NCBI GenBank assembly: GCA_023412695.1
Contig: JAEYNG010000518.1
Span: 1-6,772 of the forward strand
DNA: 6,772 bases
Reading direction: 5' to 3'
From: Planctomycetota bacterium
GTDB lineage: Bacteria; Planctomycetota; Phycisphaerae; Phycisphaerales; UBA1924
Of this stretch, positions 1-6,388 are shown one piece after another. Below the pieces are notes generated by a model. It was not told the origin of the DNA, did not search any database, and saw only the letters and a list, made by a program, of their open reading frames with translations. The translations under genes were made by a program, and so were the position numbers. Each line of letters opens with the position of its first letter. Positions within the stretch are counted from its first letter, which is position 1.

Positions 1-1
1 C

Positions 2-976
2 GCGGGGGACAAGCTGCCGGCCAAGGACTACATGGACCCGTTCATCACCCCGCGCGAGGTGCTCGACCAGCAGCGGCGCGAGCGCGAGGAGCAGGCGCGG
101 GCCGAGCGCGGCCGCTTCCCGCGCCAGCCCACGCGGGACGTGCTGCTGTTCCTGCTGCGGCACGCGCCGCTGGAAGACTGGCAGCAGGACATCCTCGGGA
201 TCATCCGCGACGAGGCGTATTACTTCGCGCCCCAGGCGATGACGAAGGTGATGAACGAGGGGTGGGCGGTGTATTGGCACTCGAAGCTGATGACCCAGCA
301 CTTCGTCGAGGCGTCGGAGATCGTGCAGTACGCCGACCAGCACTCGGGCGTGCTGGCGATGGCGCCCGGCGGGTTCAACCCGTACAAGATCGGGTACGAG
401 CTGTTCCGCGACATCGAGCGGCGGTGGGACACGGGCCAGCACGGCGCGGCGTGGGAGCGCATGGAGGAGATCGGCGCGCAGGAGGACTTCGACGACAAGT
501 CGATGAAGGGGCGCGAGAAGATCTTCGAGGTGCGGCGGATCTACAACGACGTGCAGTTCATCGACGAGTTCCTGACGCCCGAGTTCGTCGAGCGGCACAA
601 GATGTACCAGTATCGCCGCGACCCGCAGACGGGCGAGAACAAGATCGTGTCGCGCGACTTTGACCGCATCAAGCAGACGCTGCTGTACCGCCTGACGAAC
701 ATGGGCCAGCCGTTCATTTACGTGGTGGATGCGAACTACCGCAACCGCGGCGAGCTGTACCTCGCGCACCAGTTCAACGGGCTCGAGGTGGACATGGCCA
801 AGGCGCGGGAGGTGCTGGTGAACCTGCGGCTCCTGTGGGGCCGGCCGGTGCATTTGCAGATCCGCGTCGAGGACGACCAGTGGCTCTTGAGCTGCGAGGA
901 TGCGCCGCCGGGCGAGACGGTGAAGAAAGAGAAGATCAAGGCGGAGACGCCGCGGCCGGCGCACCAGGTGGCGTGA
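2..976 (+). CDS. spoVR: SpoVR family protein, 5'-truncated by the window edge
   Basis: The frame is already open at base 2 and runs to a TGA at 974-976, so about 324 C-terminal residues are visible. The ATG at 32 is internal: the family is usually around 500 residues and ten in-frame residues precede it. Family hallmarks are the MNEGWAVYWH block (fragment residues about 84-93), the NPYKIGYELFRDIERRW block (about 126-142), and a C-terminal module with LAHQFNGLEVDMAKA followed by LLWGRPVHLQ. SpoVR was named for a role in Bacillus spore cortex formation. Homologues in non-spore-formers such as E. coli YcgB are cytoplasmic, of unclear biochemistry, and usually lie beside a PrkA kinase and a DUF444 (YeaH/YhbH) gene, so those two are expected just left of the window (inference). 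The tail after residue 300 is Lys/Glu/Pro-rich and probably disordered. The gene converges on the sulfotransferase with a 6-bp gap and no visible terminator. Confidence 0.93.
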   Translation, partial: AGDKLPAKDYMDPFITPREVLDQQRREREEQARAERGRFPRQPTRDVLLFLLRHAPLEDWQQDILGIIRDEAYYFAPQAMTKVMNEGWAVYWHSKLMTQHFVEASEIVQYADQHSGVLAMAPGGFNPYKIGYELFRDIERRWDTGQHGAAWERMEEIGAQEDFDDKSMKGREKIFEVRRIYNDVQFIDEFLTPEFVERHKMYQYRRDPQTGENKIVSRDFDRIKQTLLYRLTNMGQPFIYVVDANYRNRGELYLAHQFNGLEVDMAKAREVLVNLRLLWGRPVHLQIRVEDDQWLLSCEDAPPGETVKKEKIKAETPRPAHQVA

Positions 977-982
977 GGTGGT

Positions 983-2236
983 TCAGTCAAGCTCGGCCCA
1001 CGCGTCGTCGAACCTCGCGGCGTAGTTCTTCCAGCGGCCGAGGCCCTCGCGGTTGATCGGCCTGCGGACCTGCTCGTGGCTGAGGGTGTGGACGACGCGG
1101 CGGTTTTCTTCGGGGCGGAGGCAGGCGTCGTCCCACTCGAGGCCGAGGTGCTCGAGCATCGCGCGGGCGATCGGCTCGGGGGTCTCGACGAGCTGCTCGA
1201 AGCGGACGCGGATCGTGGGGATCTTCAGGCCGTCCATGATGACCGGGAGGTACTTCCGCTGGGCGGCGATGACGGCGCGGATCGTGTCCAGCGAGCCCGT
1301 CCAGCCCCACGACGGATCGAAGTTGTTGAGGAAGAGGCTCGCGGCGTTGTCGCGCGCGTCGCGGTCGATGCAGATCGCCCGTGCGCCGGGGAGAACCGCG
1401 GCGAGCGCGAGCGGCTGGAGCATCGGGAAGACGGTCTTGTCGAGTGTCCAGACGCCGCCGGGGATCTGGAGGAAGGTGCGGACTTCCTTGCGGTAGGTCT
1501 GCTGCCACTGGTTGAGCGTGGCGATGGAGACCTTGAACGCGCCGCTCGGCCAGCCGCCGCCCTCGAAGGCGATGGCGTTGGCCATGCGGCCGTGGATGGT
1601 GAGCTCGCCGACGCCGCGGACCTTGGGGTGGCAGTCGAGGATCTGCTCGGTGAGGGTGGTGCCCGACCGGGGCATGCCCATGATGACGGCGGTGCGTTCG
1701 AGGGTGGTCGAGGCGCGCGGGAGGAGGGCGAGGCGGCCCTGCTCGGCGGCTTGCGCCGTGACCTCGAGCGCACGGACGAGCGCGGGGGTGTCGAAGGGCC
1801 TGGTGGTGCGCTGGTGTGCCGCGGCGGCGGCGTCCCAGGCGTCGTCGTAGCGCTTCTGCTTTTCGTAGAGACGGACAAGCTCGAAGCCGGCCATGCGGTC
1901 AACAGGCTCGGCCTGGCCGGACTCGAGGATGGCCTTGAGGCGGGATTCGCAGAGCGCGAGGTCGCCGTTGGTCGCGCGGAGGTGGCGGGCGGACATGAGG
2001 AGCCAGCGGCGATCCTGCTGGAACGGGCCGGGCTGGTCGAGGAATGCGCCGAGCTCGTCGAGGCGCTTGGCGCGGAAGAGCGCCTCGGCGATGACAGGGC
2101 AGGCCTCGAGCGCGGCGTTGCCGCCGAGTTTTCGGACTCGGGAGGCAAGCTCGATGGCCCAGTCGGTGCGGCCCTGGCGGTGCGCGGCGACAGCCTGCTG
2201 GAGCAGTTCCTGCGTGTTGCCGGGCTTTGGGGGCAT
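983..2236 (-). CDS. TPR-repeat sulfotransferase (Sulfotransfer_3 / TPST-like)
   Basis: The 417-residue protein probably transfers sulfate from PAPS to a tyrosine or carbohydrate hydroxyl. Residues about 6-142 are helical pairs of TPR type, e.g. around AHRQGRTDWAIEL and RLYEKQKRYDDAWDAA. The catalytic domain follows. The 5'-phosphosulfate loop is GMPRSGTTLTEQI (187-199). The LDCHPKVRGVGE stretch (200-211) resembles tyrosylprotein sulfotransferases, making E211 the likely catalytic base. The 3'-phosphate-binding segment is around RDARDNAASLFLNNF (292-306), and the C-terminal RRPINREGLGRWKNY (391-405) is typical of TPR-sulfotransferases. No signal peptide or membrane segment is seen, so it is probably cytoplasmic. 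The start was placed at the ATG beginning MPPKPGNTQ, because the 95 in-frame residues upstream look like translated intergenic DNA. No Shine-Dalgarno sequence precedes it, only a C-run. The acceptor cannot be read from sequence. Confidence 0.9.
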   Translation of the reverse strand: MPPKPGNTQELLQQAVAAHRQGRTDWAIELASRVRKLGGNAALEACPVIAEALFRAKRLDELGAFLDQPGPFQQDRRWLLMSARHLRATNGDLALCESRLKAILESGQAEPVDRMAGFELVRLYEKQKRYDDAWDAAAAAHQRTTRPFDTPALVRALEVTAQAAEQGRLALLPRASTTLERTAVIMGMPRSGTTLTEQILDCHPKVRGVGELTIHGRMANAIAFEGGGWPSGAFKVSIATLNQWQQTYRKEVRTFLQIPGGVWTLDKTVFPMLQPLALAAVLPGARAICIDRDARDNAASLFLNNFDPSWGWTGSLDTIRAVIAAQRKYLPVIMDGLKIPTIRVRFEQLVETPEPIARAMLEHLGLEWDDACLRPEENRRVVHTLSHEQVRRPINREGLGRWKNYAARFDDAWAELD

Positions 2237-2338
2237 CGGGGGGGAATCAGATCGACATTTCCAAGTCGCGGAAACGACGCGGTTTGCGCATGGCCGCAAG
2301 GAAGGTAGATCGGGTGGCGCGGTGCGAACGGATTTTCC

Positions 2339-2366
2339 TTGTGTTCCCCGAAAGAAGTGGTAGATT
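2339..2366 (+). promoter_or_regulatory. Possible sigma70-type promoter for the PEP-CTERM gene
   Basis: A TTGTGT at 2339-2344 is followed after 16 bp by TAGATT at 2361-2366, within the only A/T-enriched patch of the intergenic region. Matches to consensus are modest (about 3 of 6 at -35 and 4 of 6 at -10). If used, transcription would start near 2373 and leave an unusually long leader of about 277 nt containing the hairpins at 2555-2618. A closer TTGACC at 2480-2485 has no good -10 partner, so it was not preferred. Confidence 0.25.
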
Positions 2367-2554
2367 GTGAGGCTTGATGGCGCGCCAGTCTTGGCGCTCG
2401 TGGAGCGGAGAGAGAACCCTCCACACAACCCGGTTGCCGATGCCGCGGAGCAGTTGCGCGGCGGCGGTATTTCTCTGCGTTGACCCGGGACGGCTCGGGC
2501 GTTCGAAGGGCGTGGCCACATGGCCGGGCTCGGATTGGCTGCGTGAGGGAGAGG

Positions 2555-2589
2555 CGTCTCGACGGCGAGACGGCTTGCGCGGCGAGACG
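2555..2589 (+). repeat. Stem-loop CGTCTCG/CGAGACG with a duplicated right arm
   Basis: CGTCTCG at 2555-2561 pairs perfectly with CGAGACG at 2566-2572 across a 4-nt loop. An identical right arm recurs at 2583-2589, inside a direct repeat of GGCGAGACGG (2564-2573 and 2581-2590). Six bases of this arm, GAGACG, occur again at 2644-2649, immediately before the PEP-CTERM ATG. The left arm could therefore in principle pair with the start region instead. This is a structure prediction by eye only. Confidence 0.4.
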
Positions 2590-2591
2590 GG

Positions 2592-2618
2592 GGTGCGACG
2601 TTCGCACCGCCGGTGTGA
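2592..2618. promoter_or_regulatory. Three alternating 7-bp half-sites at 10-bp period; operator-like or alternative hairpins
   Basis: GGTGCGA (2592-2598), TCGCACC (2602-2608) and GGTGTGA (2612-2618) are each separated by 3 bp. The first two form a perfect inverted repeat, and the last two form one with a single mismatch (G-U in RNA). The exact 10-bp phasing puts all half-sites on one helix face, as expected for adjacent protein dimers. In RNA the middle arm could pair with either neighbour, giving mutually exclusive hairpins. The cluster ends about 19 bp before the Shine-Dalgarno sequence of the PEP-CTERM gene. Confidence 0.4.
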
Positions 2619-2649
2619 GAGGATGTTGGAGTCTTCGAGGAGAGAGACG

Positions 2650-3201
2650 ATGAAACTGAAGGCTGCTGCTCTTTCTGTGGCCGCGATCGCGGCGCTGGCG
2701 GGTTCGGCGAACGCCGACGTGACGGTGAACTTCACGGAGGCGACGTGGATCGGCTTCAACTTCAGCGAGATTTTCTCGCCGGGCGAGCTGACGGGCACGC
2801 TCACGGGCGTGTCGGTTGACGCGGTGCTGGACGCGTCGGTGAGCTACACCTACGCGGACGACCTGTGTGTCTACCTCGACGAGATCCCGTTGAGCACGGG
2901 CGGTCAGGTCCAGGTCGGCGGGTTCTCGAACCTGAGCGCGCTGGAGCGTTACTTCTGGGCGAACGGCGCCAGCGATGTGCCGGGCACCACGGTGATCGAC
3001 ACGGTGACGCTGACGACCCCGATCATGATGGACGGGAACCTGGCCAGCGTGTGGCTGGGCAACGGCTACGGCGGCACGGGCACGAGCGGCACGTGGACGG
3101 GCTCGATCACGCTGCACGGCGTGAGCGAGGTCCCGGCCCCGGGCGCGCTGGCGCTGCTGGGCCTTGGCGGTCTGGCCGCGGCTCGCCGTCGCCGGAACTG
3201 A
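2650..3201 (+). CDS. PEP-CTERM-type secreted/surface protein, hypothetical
   Basis: The 183-residue protein starts with a clear Sec signal peptide: MKLK, an Ala-rich hydrophobic core, and predicted cleavage after A22 (ANA|DV). The mature part (about 23-158) is Gly/Thr/Val-rich with alternating beta-strand patterning and one Cys (C73). Its TGTLTGVSV...YADDLCVYL stretch recalls beta-sandwich domains, but I cannot name the family. The C-terminus has the sorting signal: VPAPGA (161-166), a short hydrophobic helix (about 165-178) and RRRR (179-182). In PEP-CTERM systems such a tail is recognised at the membrane by an exosortase, whose gene is not in this window. The start was chosen because the ATG at 2650 begins the signal peptide and AGGAGA (2638-2643) is well spaced as a ribosome site. 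The frame is open 92 codons further upstream, but that part has no protein-like character. The gene is monocistronic, with its own terminator. Confidence 0.88.
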   Translation: MKLKAAALSVAAIAALAGSANADVTVNFTEATWIGFNFSEIFSPGELTGTLTGVSVDAVLDASVSYTYADDLCVYLDEIPLSTGGQVQVGGFSNLSALERYFWANGASDVPGTTVIDTVTLTTPIMMDGNLASVWLGNGYGGTGTSGTWTGSITLHGVSEVPAPGALALLGLGGLAAARRRRN

Positions 3202-3233
3202 TCCGGTCGGCAACGACCACAACAGCACATGAG

Positions 3234-3270
3234 AGGCCGGGGCGCTTTCGGGCGTCCCGGCTTTGTTTTT
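3234..3270 (+). terminator. Rho-independent terminator of the PEP-CTERM gene
   Basis: Thirty-odd bases after the stop codon, GCCGGGGCGC (3236-3245) pairs with GCGTCCCGGC (3252-3261). The 10-bp stem has one G-U pair and encloses a six-base TTTCGG loop that contains TTCG. A T-rich run TTTGTTTTT follows directly (3262-3270). The orientation suits rightward transcripts. On the other strand the hairpin lies downstream of the glycosyltransferase stop but has no T-run after it, so it would be a poor terminator for that gene. Confidence 0.9.
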
Positions 3271-3287
3271 GAGCGGGGGCCGGCGGG

Positions 3288-5090
3288 TCAGCCGGCGGGG
3301 TGGGCGGCGCACCAGTCGGTCCAGATGCCGCGCATCGCCAGCTCGAAGCGCCGGGCGAAGTCGGGCGCGTTGCAGACGACACGGGCGAGGCGTTCGCGGG
3401 CGGAGGCGCGGATCTCGGCGAGGCGCGCGGGGTCGTGGGCCAGCGCGAGGGCGGCGCGGATGTAGCCGGCCCAGGCGGACGCGACGAGGTCGGCGAGGCC
3501 GCAGTTGCCGAGGATGACGGCGCCGGAGCGGGCGACGGGCCGGTCGCCGGTCATGGAGATGACCGGCACGCCCATCGTGAGGGCCTCGCATGTCGTGGTC
3601 ATGCCGGCGTAGGGGAAGGTGTCGAGGGCGATGTCGAGGCGGTGGTACTCGGGCATCATCGCGCCTGCGCCGGTGACGGGGCCGAGGATCTCGACGCGCG
3701 CGTGGGCGGCGTCGCCGAGGCCGGCATCGGCGAGGCGGCGGAGGAGATCGGCCTTGACGCCGGGGGAGCCCATGGCGGCGTGCCGGAGGATGAGGCGCGA
3801 GCCGGGGACGGCGCTCAAGATCGCGGCCCATGCGCGGAAGGTGGCGTCGTTGAGCTTGGAGAGGTTGCTGAAGGAGCCGAAGGTGATGACGCCGCGGGTA
3901 GGCGAGTCTGCGCGCTGGCTGGGGGGCGGGAGGACGTCGGGCGTGCCGGGCGCAGGCTGGAAGACGACGCCGCAGGGATCGAGGCGGAGGAGTTTCTCGA
4001 CGCTGAACCCGTCGGTGCCGGGCGGGTCGCAGGAAGAGTCGGTGATGCGGTAGTCGATGGCGGTGAGGCCGGGCGTGGTGGGCTGGCCGAGCCAGGTGAG
4101 CTGGAGGGGCGCGACGCGGTGGTGGAAGCACTCGACGCGGTGGCCGACGGTGTGGCCGGAGAGATCGATCGCGATGTCGAGCTGCTCGGCCCGGAGGAGC
4201 GGGGCGAGCTGGGCGCGCGGTGTGCGGGCGACGGAGCGGAAGTGATCGGCCCGGCCGCGGATGCGGGCGGTGACGTCGTCCTCGCCGGGCATCGTCATGT
4301 AGCAGCGGAACTCGAGGCGGTCGGGGTCGCGTGCGTCGAGCAGGGGCTCGAAGAAGCGCATGACGGCGTGCGAGCGGAAGTCGCCGCCGACGAAGCCGAT
4401 TCGGAGGCGCTTGTCCGGGTCGCGGATGTTGTCGAAGGGCTGCCGCGAGACGGGCGTGCTGACGCTGACGAGGCGGCCGTAGCGCGAGGCGAACTGTTTG
4501 ATCTCTTCGAGGGAGGTGCGGGCGGCGTAGAGCGCGACGCTCGCGGCGCGAGCGGCGAGCGTGGGGTCGTCGGGGCGCTGGGCGACGAGCTCGCGGCAGA
4601 TGTCGAGGGCCTCGTCGGCGCGGCCGGAGGCGAGGAGGGCGTTGGCGCGGCACTCCCGCAGGCGCGGGGAAGCGGCGAGGCGGTCGGACGCTTCGTCGAG
4701 CAGCGCGAGCGCCTCGGGGAGACGGTCCGCGGCCTCGAGCGTCTGCGCGAGGATTGCGCGTGTGGCATCGTCGCGTGGGTCGGCGGCGAGGACGGCGCGG
4801 AGGTCGTCGATGGCGGGGCCGGTGCGCTGCGCAAGGAGGTGCACGCGTGCGCGGTTGGCGAGGGCCTGCGCGGAGCGGGTGGTGACCTCGACGGCGCGGG
4901 CGGCGTAGTAGAGGGCGGTGTCGAGCTCGCCGAGCGCGGCGGTGGTCGCGACGGTGACGGCGAGCGTGCGGGCGTCGCGCGGGGACTGCTTCACGATGCG
5001 CAGGAGCATCGCCTTGGCGTCGGTGTGACGGCCCGCGTCGATGAGGGCGAGGGCCTGCGCGAGTCTGGAAGCGGTGGTTGGGGCGGTCAT
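3288..5090 (-). CDS. TPR-fused O-GlcNAc-transferase-like glycosyltransferase (SPINDLY/OGT, GT41)
   Basis: The 600-residue protein has about five N-terminal TPRs (residues 7-173, e.g. LAQALALIDAGRHTDAKAML) joined to a full GT41-type catalytic region (about 228-600). Landmarks aligned from memory to human OGT are RIGFVGGDFRSHAV (230-243), with H241 at the position of catalytic H498; DIAIDLSGHTVGHR and LTWLGQPTTPG (305-341); FGSFSNLSKLND (404-415), with K412 matching the UDP-binding lysine; and LDTFPYAGMTTTCEAL (489-504) in the nucleotide-sugar pocket. These residues argue for an active enzyme. The family transfers a sugar from a nucleotide donor (UDP-GlcNAc in OGT) to Ser/Thr of proteins. In bacteria donor and acceptor vary, and the TPRs bind substrate. 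No signal peptide is seen. The ATG at 5090 has no Shine-Dalgarno sequence. It lies 50 bp downstream of dxr on the same strand, probably in the same operon. Confidence 0.92.
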   Translation of the reverse strand: MTAPTTASRLAQALALIDAGRHTDAKAMLLRIVKQSPRDARTLAVTVATTAALGELDTALYYAARAVEVTTRSAQALANRARVHLLAQRTGPAIDDLRAVLAADPRDDATRAILAQTLEAADRLPEALALLDEASDRLAASPRLRECRANALLASGRADEALDICRELVAQRPDDPTLAARAASVALYAARTSLEEIKQFASRYGRLVSVSTPVSRQPFDNIRDPDKRLRIGFVGGDFRSHAVMRFFEPLLDARDPDRLEFRCYMTMPGEDDVTARIRGRADHFRSVARTPRAQLAPLLRAEQLDIAIDLSGHTVGHRVECFHHRVAPLQLTWLGQPTTPGLTAIDYRITDSSCDPPGTDGFSVEKLLRLDPCGVVFQPAPGTPDVLPPPSQRADSPTRGVITFGSFSNLSKLNDATFRAWAAILSAVPGSRLILRHAAMGSPGVKADLLRRLADAGLGDAAHARVEILGPVTGAGAMMPEYHRLDIALDTFPYAGMTTTCEALTMGVPVISMTGDRPVARSGAVILGNCGLADLVASAWAGYIRAALALAHDPARLAEIRASARERLARVVCNAPDFARRFELAMRGIWTDWCAAHPAG

Positions 5091-5140
5091 TGGTGCGGCA
5101 TTGTGCCCGACCGCGCGGCGCGATGCACGCGAAATCGGCC

Positions 5141-6367
5141 TTATCGGACGGCGATTCGTTCGACGTACCGGCGCGCGGCGGCGTCGGCGTCGAGGACGTC
5201 CTGGAGCGAGTTGACGGGGGATGCGCCGACCTCGCGGAGCGCGTCACGCGCGAGCTCGGCGATGCGGCCGAAGGGGATGCGGCGGTCGAGGAAGGCGGAG
5301 ACGGCGGCCTCGTTGGCGGCGTTGAAGACCGCGCCGGCGGTGCCGCCGGTGCGGATGACGTCGAAGGCGAGGCCGAGGGCGGGGAAGCGCTCGAAGTCGG
5401 GCTTGCAGAAGTCAAGACGCGAGATGGAGGCGAGGTCGAGCTTGCGGCTGACGCCGTCGGGGCGGGCGGGGTGCGCGAGGGCGTACTGGATCGGCGTGCG
5501 CATGTCGTTTGCGCCGAGCTGGGCGATGACCGAGCCGTCGGCGAACTCGACGAGGGAGTGGACGATCGACTGCGGATGGATGAGGACGTCGATCTGCTCG
5601 GCGGTCGCGCCGAAGAGCCAGCGGGCCTCGAGTACCTCGAGGGCCTTGTTGGTGAGCGAAGCGGAATCGACCGTCACCTTCGGCCCCATCTGCCAGGTGG
5701 GGTGCTTGAGGGCCTGCTCGGGCGTGGCGTCGTAGGTGGACTTGGCGTCGAGCGTGCGGAAGGGACCGCCGGAGGCGGTGAGGATGAGCTTCGACACGCC
5801 GCGGGGCAGCTCCTTGAGCGGGGGCAGTATGCCGTCGCCGCGTTCGCACTCGCAGGCGAGGCACTGCCAGAGCGCGGAGTGCTCGCTATCGACGGGCATG
5901 AGCGCGGCGCGGCTGCTGCGGCAGGCGGTGGTGACGAGCTCGCCCGCGGCGACGAGGGTCTCCTTGTTGGCGAGGGCGACACGGCGGCCGAGGTTGACGG
6001 CGGCGAGGGTCGCGGGAAGGCCGGCGGAGCCGACCATGGCGGCCATGACGACATCGCACTCGACCTCGCGGACGAGCTGCTCTGCGGAATCGCGGCCGCG
6101 GAACACACGGACCTCGCCATCGGCGCTGCCGACGGCGACGCCGTTGCACTCGGAGATGGCGACGGCCATGCAGCGGGTGGCGGCGGCCTGAGCGGCGAGC
6201 GCGTCGGCGCTTTTGCCGGCGGCGAGGCCGACGATCTCGAAGGCGGGCTGGAGGCCGGCGCGGCACCGCTGCTCGTTGAGGTGGTTGACGACCTCAACGG
6301 TCTGCGTGCCGATGGAGCCGGTGGAGCCGAGGATGATGAGGCGCGCGGGGCGCTGCGTGGTGGGCAT
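5141..6367 (-). CDS. dxr: 1-deoxy-D-xylulose 5-phosphate reductoisomerase (IspC)
   Basis: The 408-residue enzyme is full length for the family (about 390-410). It converts DXP to 2-C-methyl-D-erythritol 4-phosphate with NADPH and a divalent metal, the committed step of the MEP isoprenoid pathway, in the cytoplasm. The N-terminal Rossmann motif is GSTGSIG (14-20), with ANKETLV at 133-139. Metal ligands are D160 and E162 in PVDSEHSA and E244 in NKALEVLEARWLF. Substrate contacts are S199 in TASGGPFR and N240/K241. The active-site histidines are H222 in HPTWQMG and H270 in HPQSIVH, matching E. coli H209 and H257. All key residues are present, so the protein should be functional and is the expected target family of fosmidomycin. 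The ATG at 6367 is preceded by a distant GGAG (10-nt spacing). It lies 21 bp after the upstream gene and 50 bp before the OGT-like gene. Confidence 0.98.
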   Translation of the reverse strand: MPTTQRPARLIILGSTGSIGTQTVEVVNHLNEQRCRAGLQPAFEIVGLAAGKSADALAAQAAATRCMAVAISECNGVAVGSADGEVRVFRGRDSAEQLVREVECDVVMAAMVGSAGLPATLAAVNLGRRVALANKETLVAAGELVTTACRSSRAALMPVDSEHSALWQCLACECERGDGILPPLKELPRGVSKLILTASGGPFRTLDAKSTYDATPEQALKHPTWQMGPKVTVDSASLTNKALEVLEARWLFGATAEQIDVLIHPQSIVHSLVEFADGSVIAQLGANDMRTPIQYALAHPARPDGVSRKLDLASISRLDFCKPDFERFPALGLAFDVIRTGGTAGAVFNAANEAAVSAFLDRRIPFGRIAELARDALREVGASPVNSLQDVLDADAAARRYVERIAVR

Positions 6368-6388
6368 GAACTGATCGCTCCGCGTTGA

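Larger units (their letters stand above)
2319..2610. repeat. 12-bp perfect inverted repeat, widely spaced arms
   Basis: GCGGTGCGAACG at 2319-2330 is the exact reverse complement of CGTTCGCACCGC at 2599-2610. The first arm lies just upstream of the candidate -35 box, and the second lies about 40 bp before the PEP-CTERM start codon. The arms could be two binding sites for one regulator. If both are transcribed, they could form a long-range stem. A 12-bp match inside 413 bp is uncommon by chance even at this GC content, but function is inference. Confidence 0.5.
2237..2649. other. Divergent intergenic region, 413 bp, probable regulatory region
   Basis: This separates the leftward sulfotransferase from the rightward PEP-CTERM gene and should hold promoters for both. 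Frames cross it in several phases, including 92 extra in-frame codons upstream of the PEP-CTERM start and 95 upstream of the sulfotransferase start. None reads as a plausible protein. The stretch 2331-2370 is clearly less GC-rich than its surroundings and holds the best promoter candidate. A 12-bp perfect inverted repeat has its arms at 2319-2330 and 2599-2610. Short inverted repeats are concentrated at 2555-2618. I see no convincing promoter for the leftward gene and no recognisable riboswitch. Confidence 0.7.

Noticed and set aside
1076..2308. A 410-codon open frame on + opposite the sulfotransferase
   Set aside because: It is a mirror of a gene with clear sulfotransferase motifs; no domain or ribosome site supports it.
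2237..2521. N-terminal extension of the sulfotransferase by 95 codons
   Set aside because: Its sequence shows no TPR pattern and crosses the A/T-enriched promoter-like patch; the TPR region begins right after the ATG at 2236.
2374..2649. N-terminal extension of the PEP-CTERM protein by 92 codons
   Set aside because: It would bury a textbook signal peptide. The extension is not protein-like, and a Shine-Dalgarno sequence precedes the ATG at 2650.
2247..2804. A 185-codon frame on - across the intergenic region
   Set aside because: It overlaps the PEP-CTERM signal-peptide coding region antisense, shows no recognisable motif, and has no room downstream before the sulfotransferase start.
3276..3300. 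Repeated GCCGGC near the end of the OGT-like gene as a terminator
   Set aside because: The repeats overlap the stop codon, each is self-palindromic, and no T-run follows on -. Such words are frequent at this GC content.
1225..5415. A 1396-codon open frame on - spanning most of the window
   Set aside because: It runs through the sulfotransferase, the PEP-CTERM gene, the OGT-like gene and the end of dxr in other frames or strands. Its product is Arg/Pro/Ser/Ala low complexity with no domain; it is a high-GC artefact.
3300..5735. An 811-codon open frame on + opposite the OGT-like gene and dxr
   Set aside because: It is antisense to two confidently identified genes, and its Gly/Ala/Glu/Val-rich composition is typical of antisense translation of GC-rich genes.
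5078..6388. A 436-codon open frame on + opposite dxr
   Set aside because: dxr on - has every catalytic residue; the + frame is a Gly/Ala/Glu/Asp-rich shadow.
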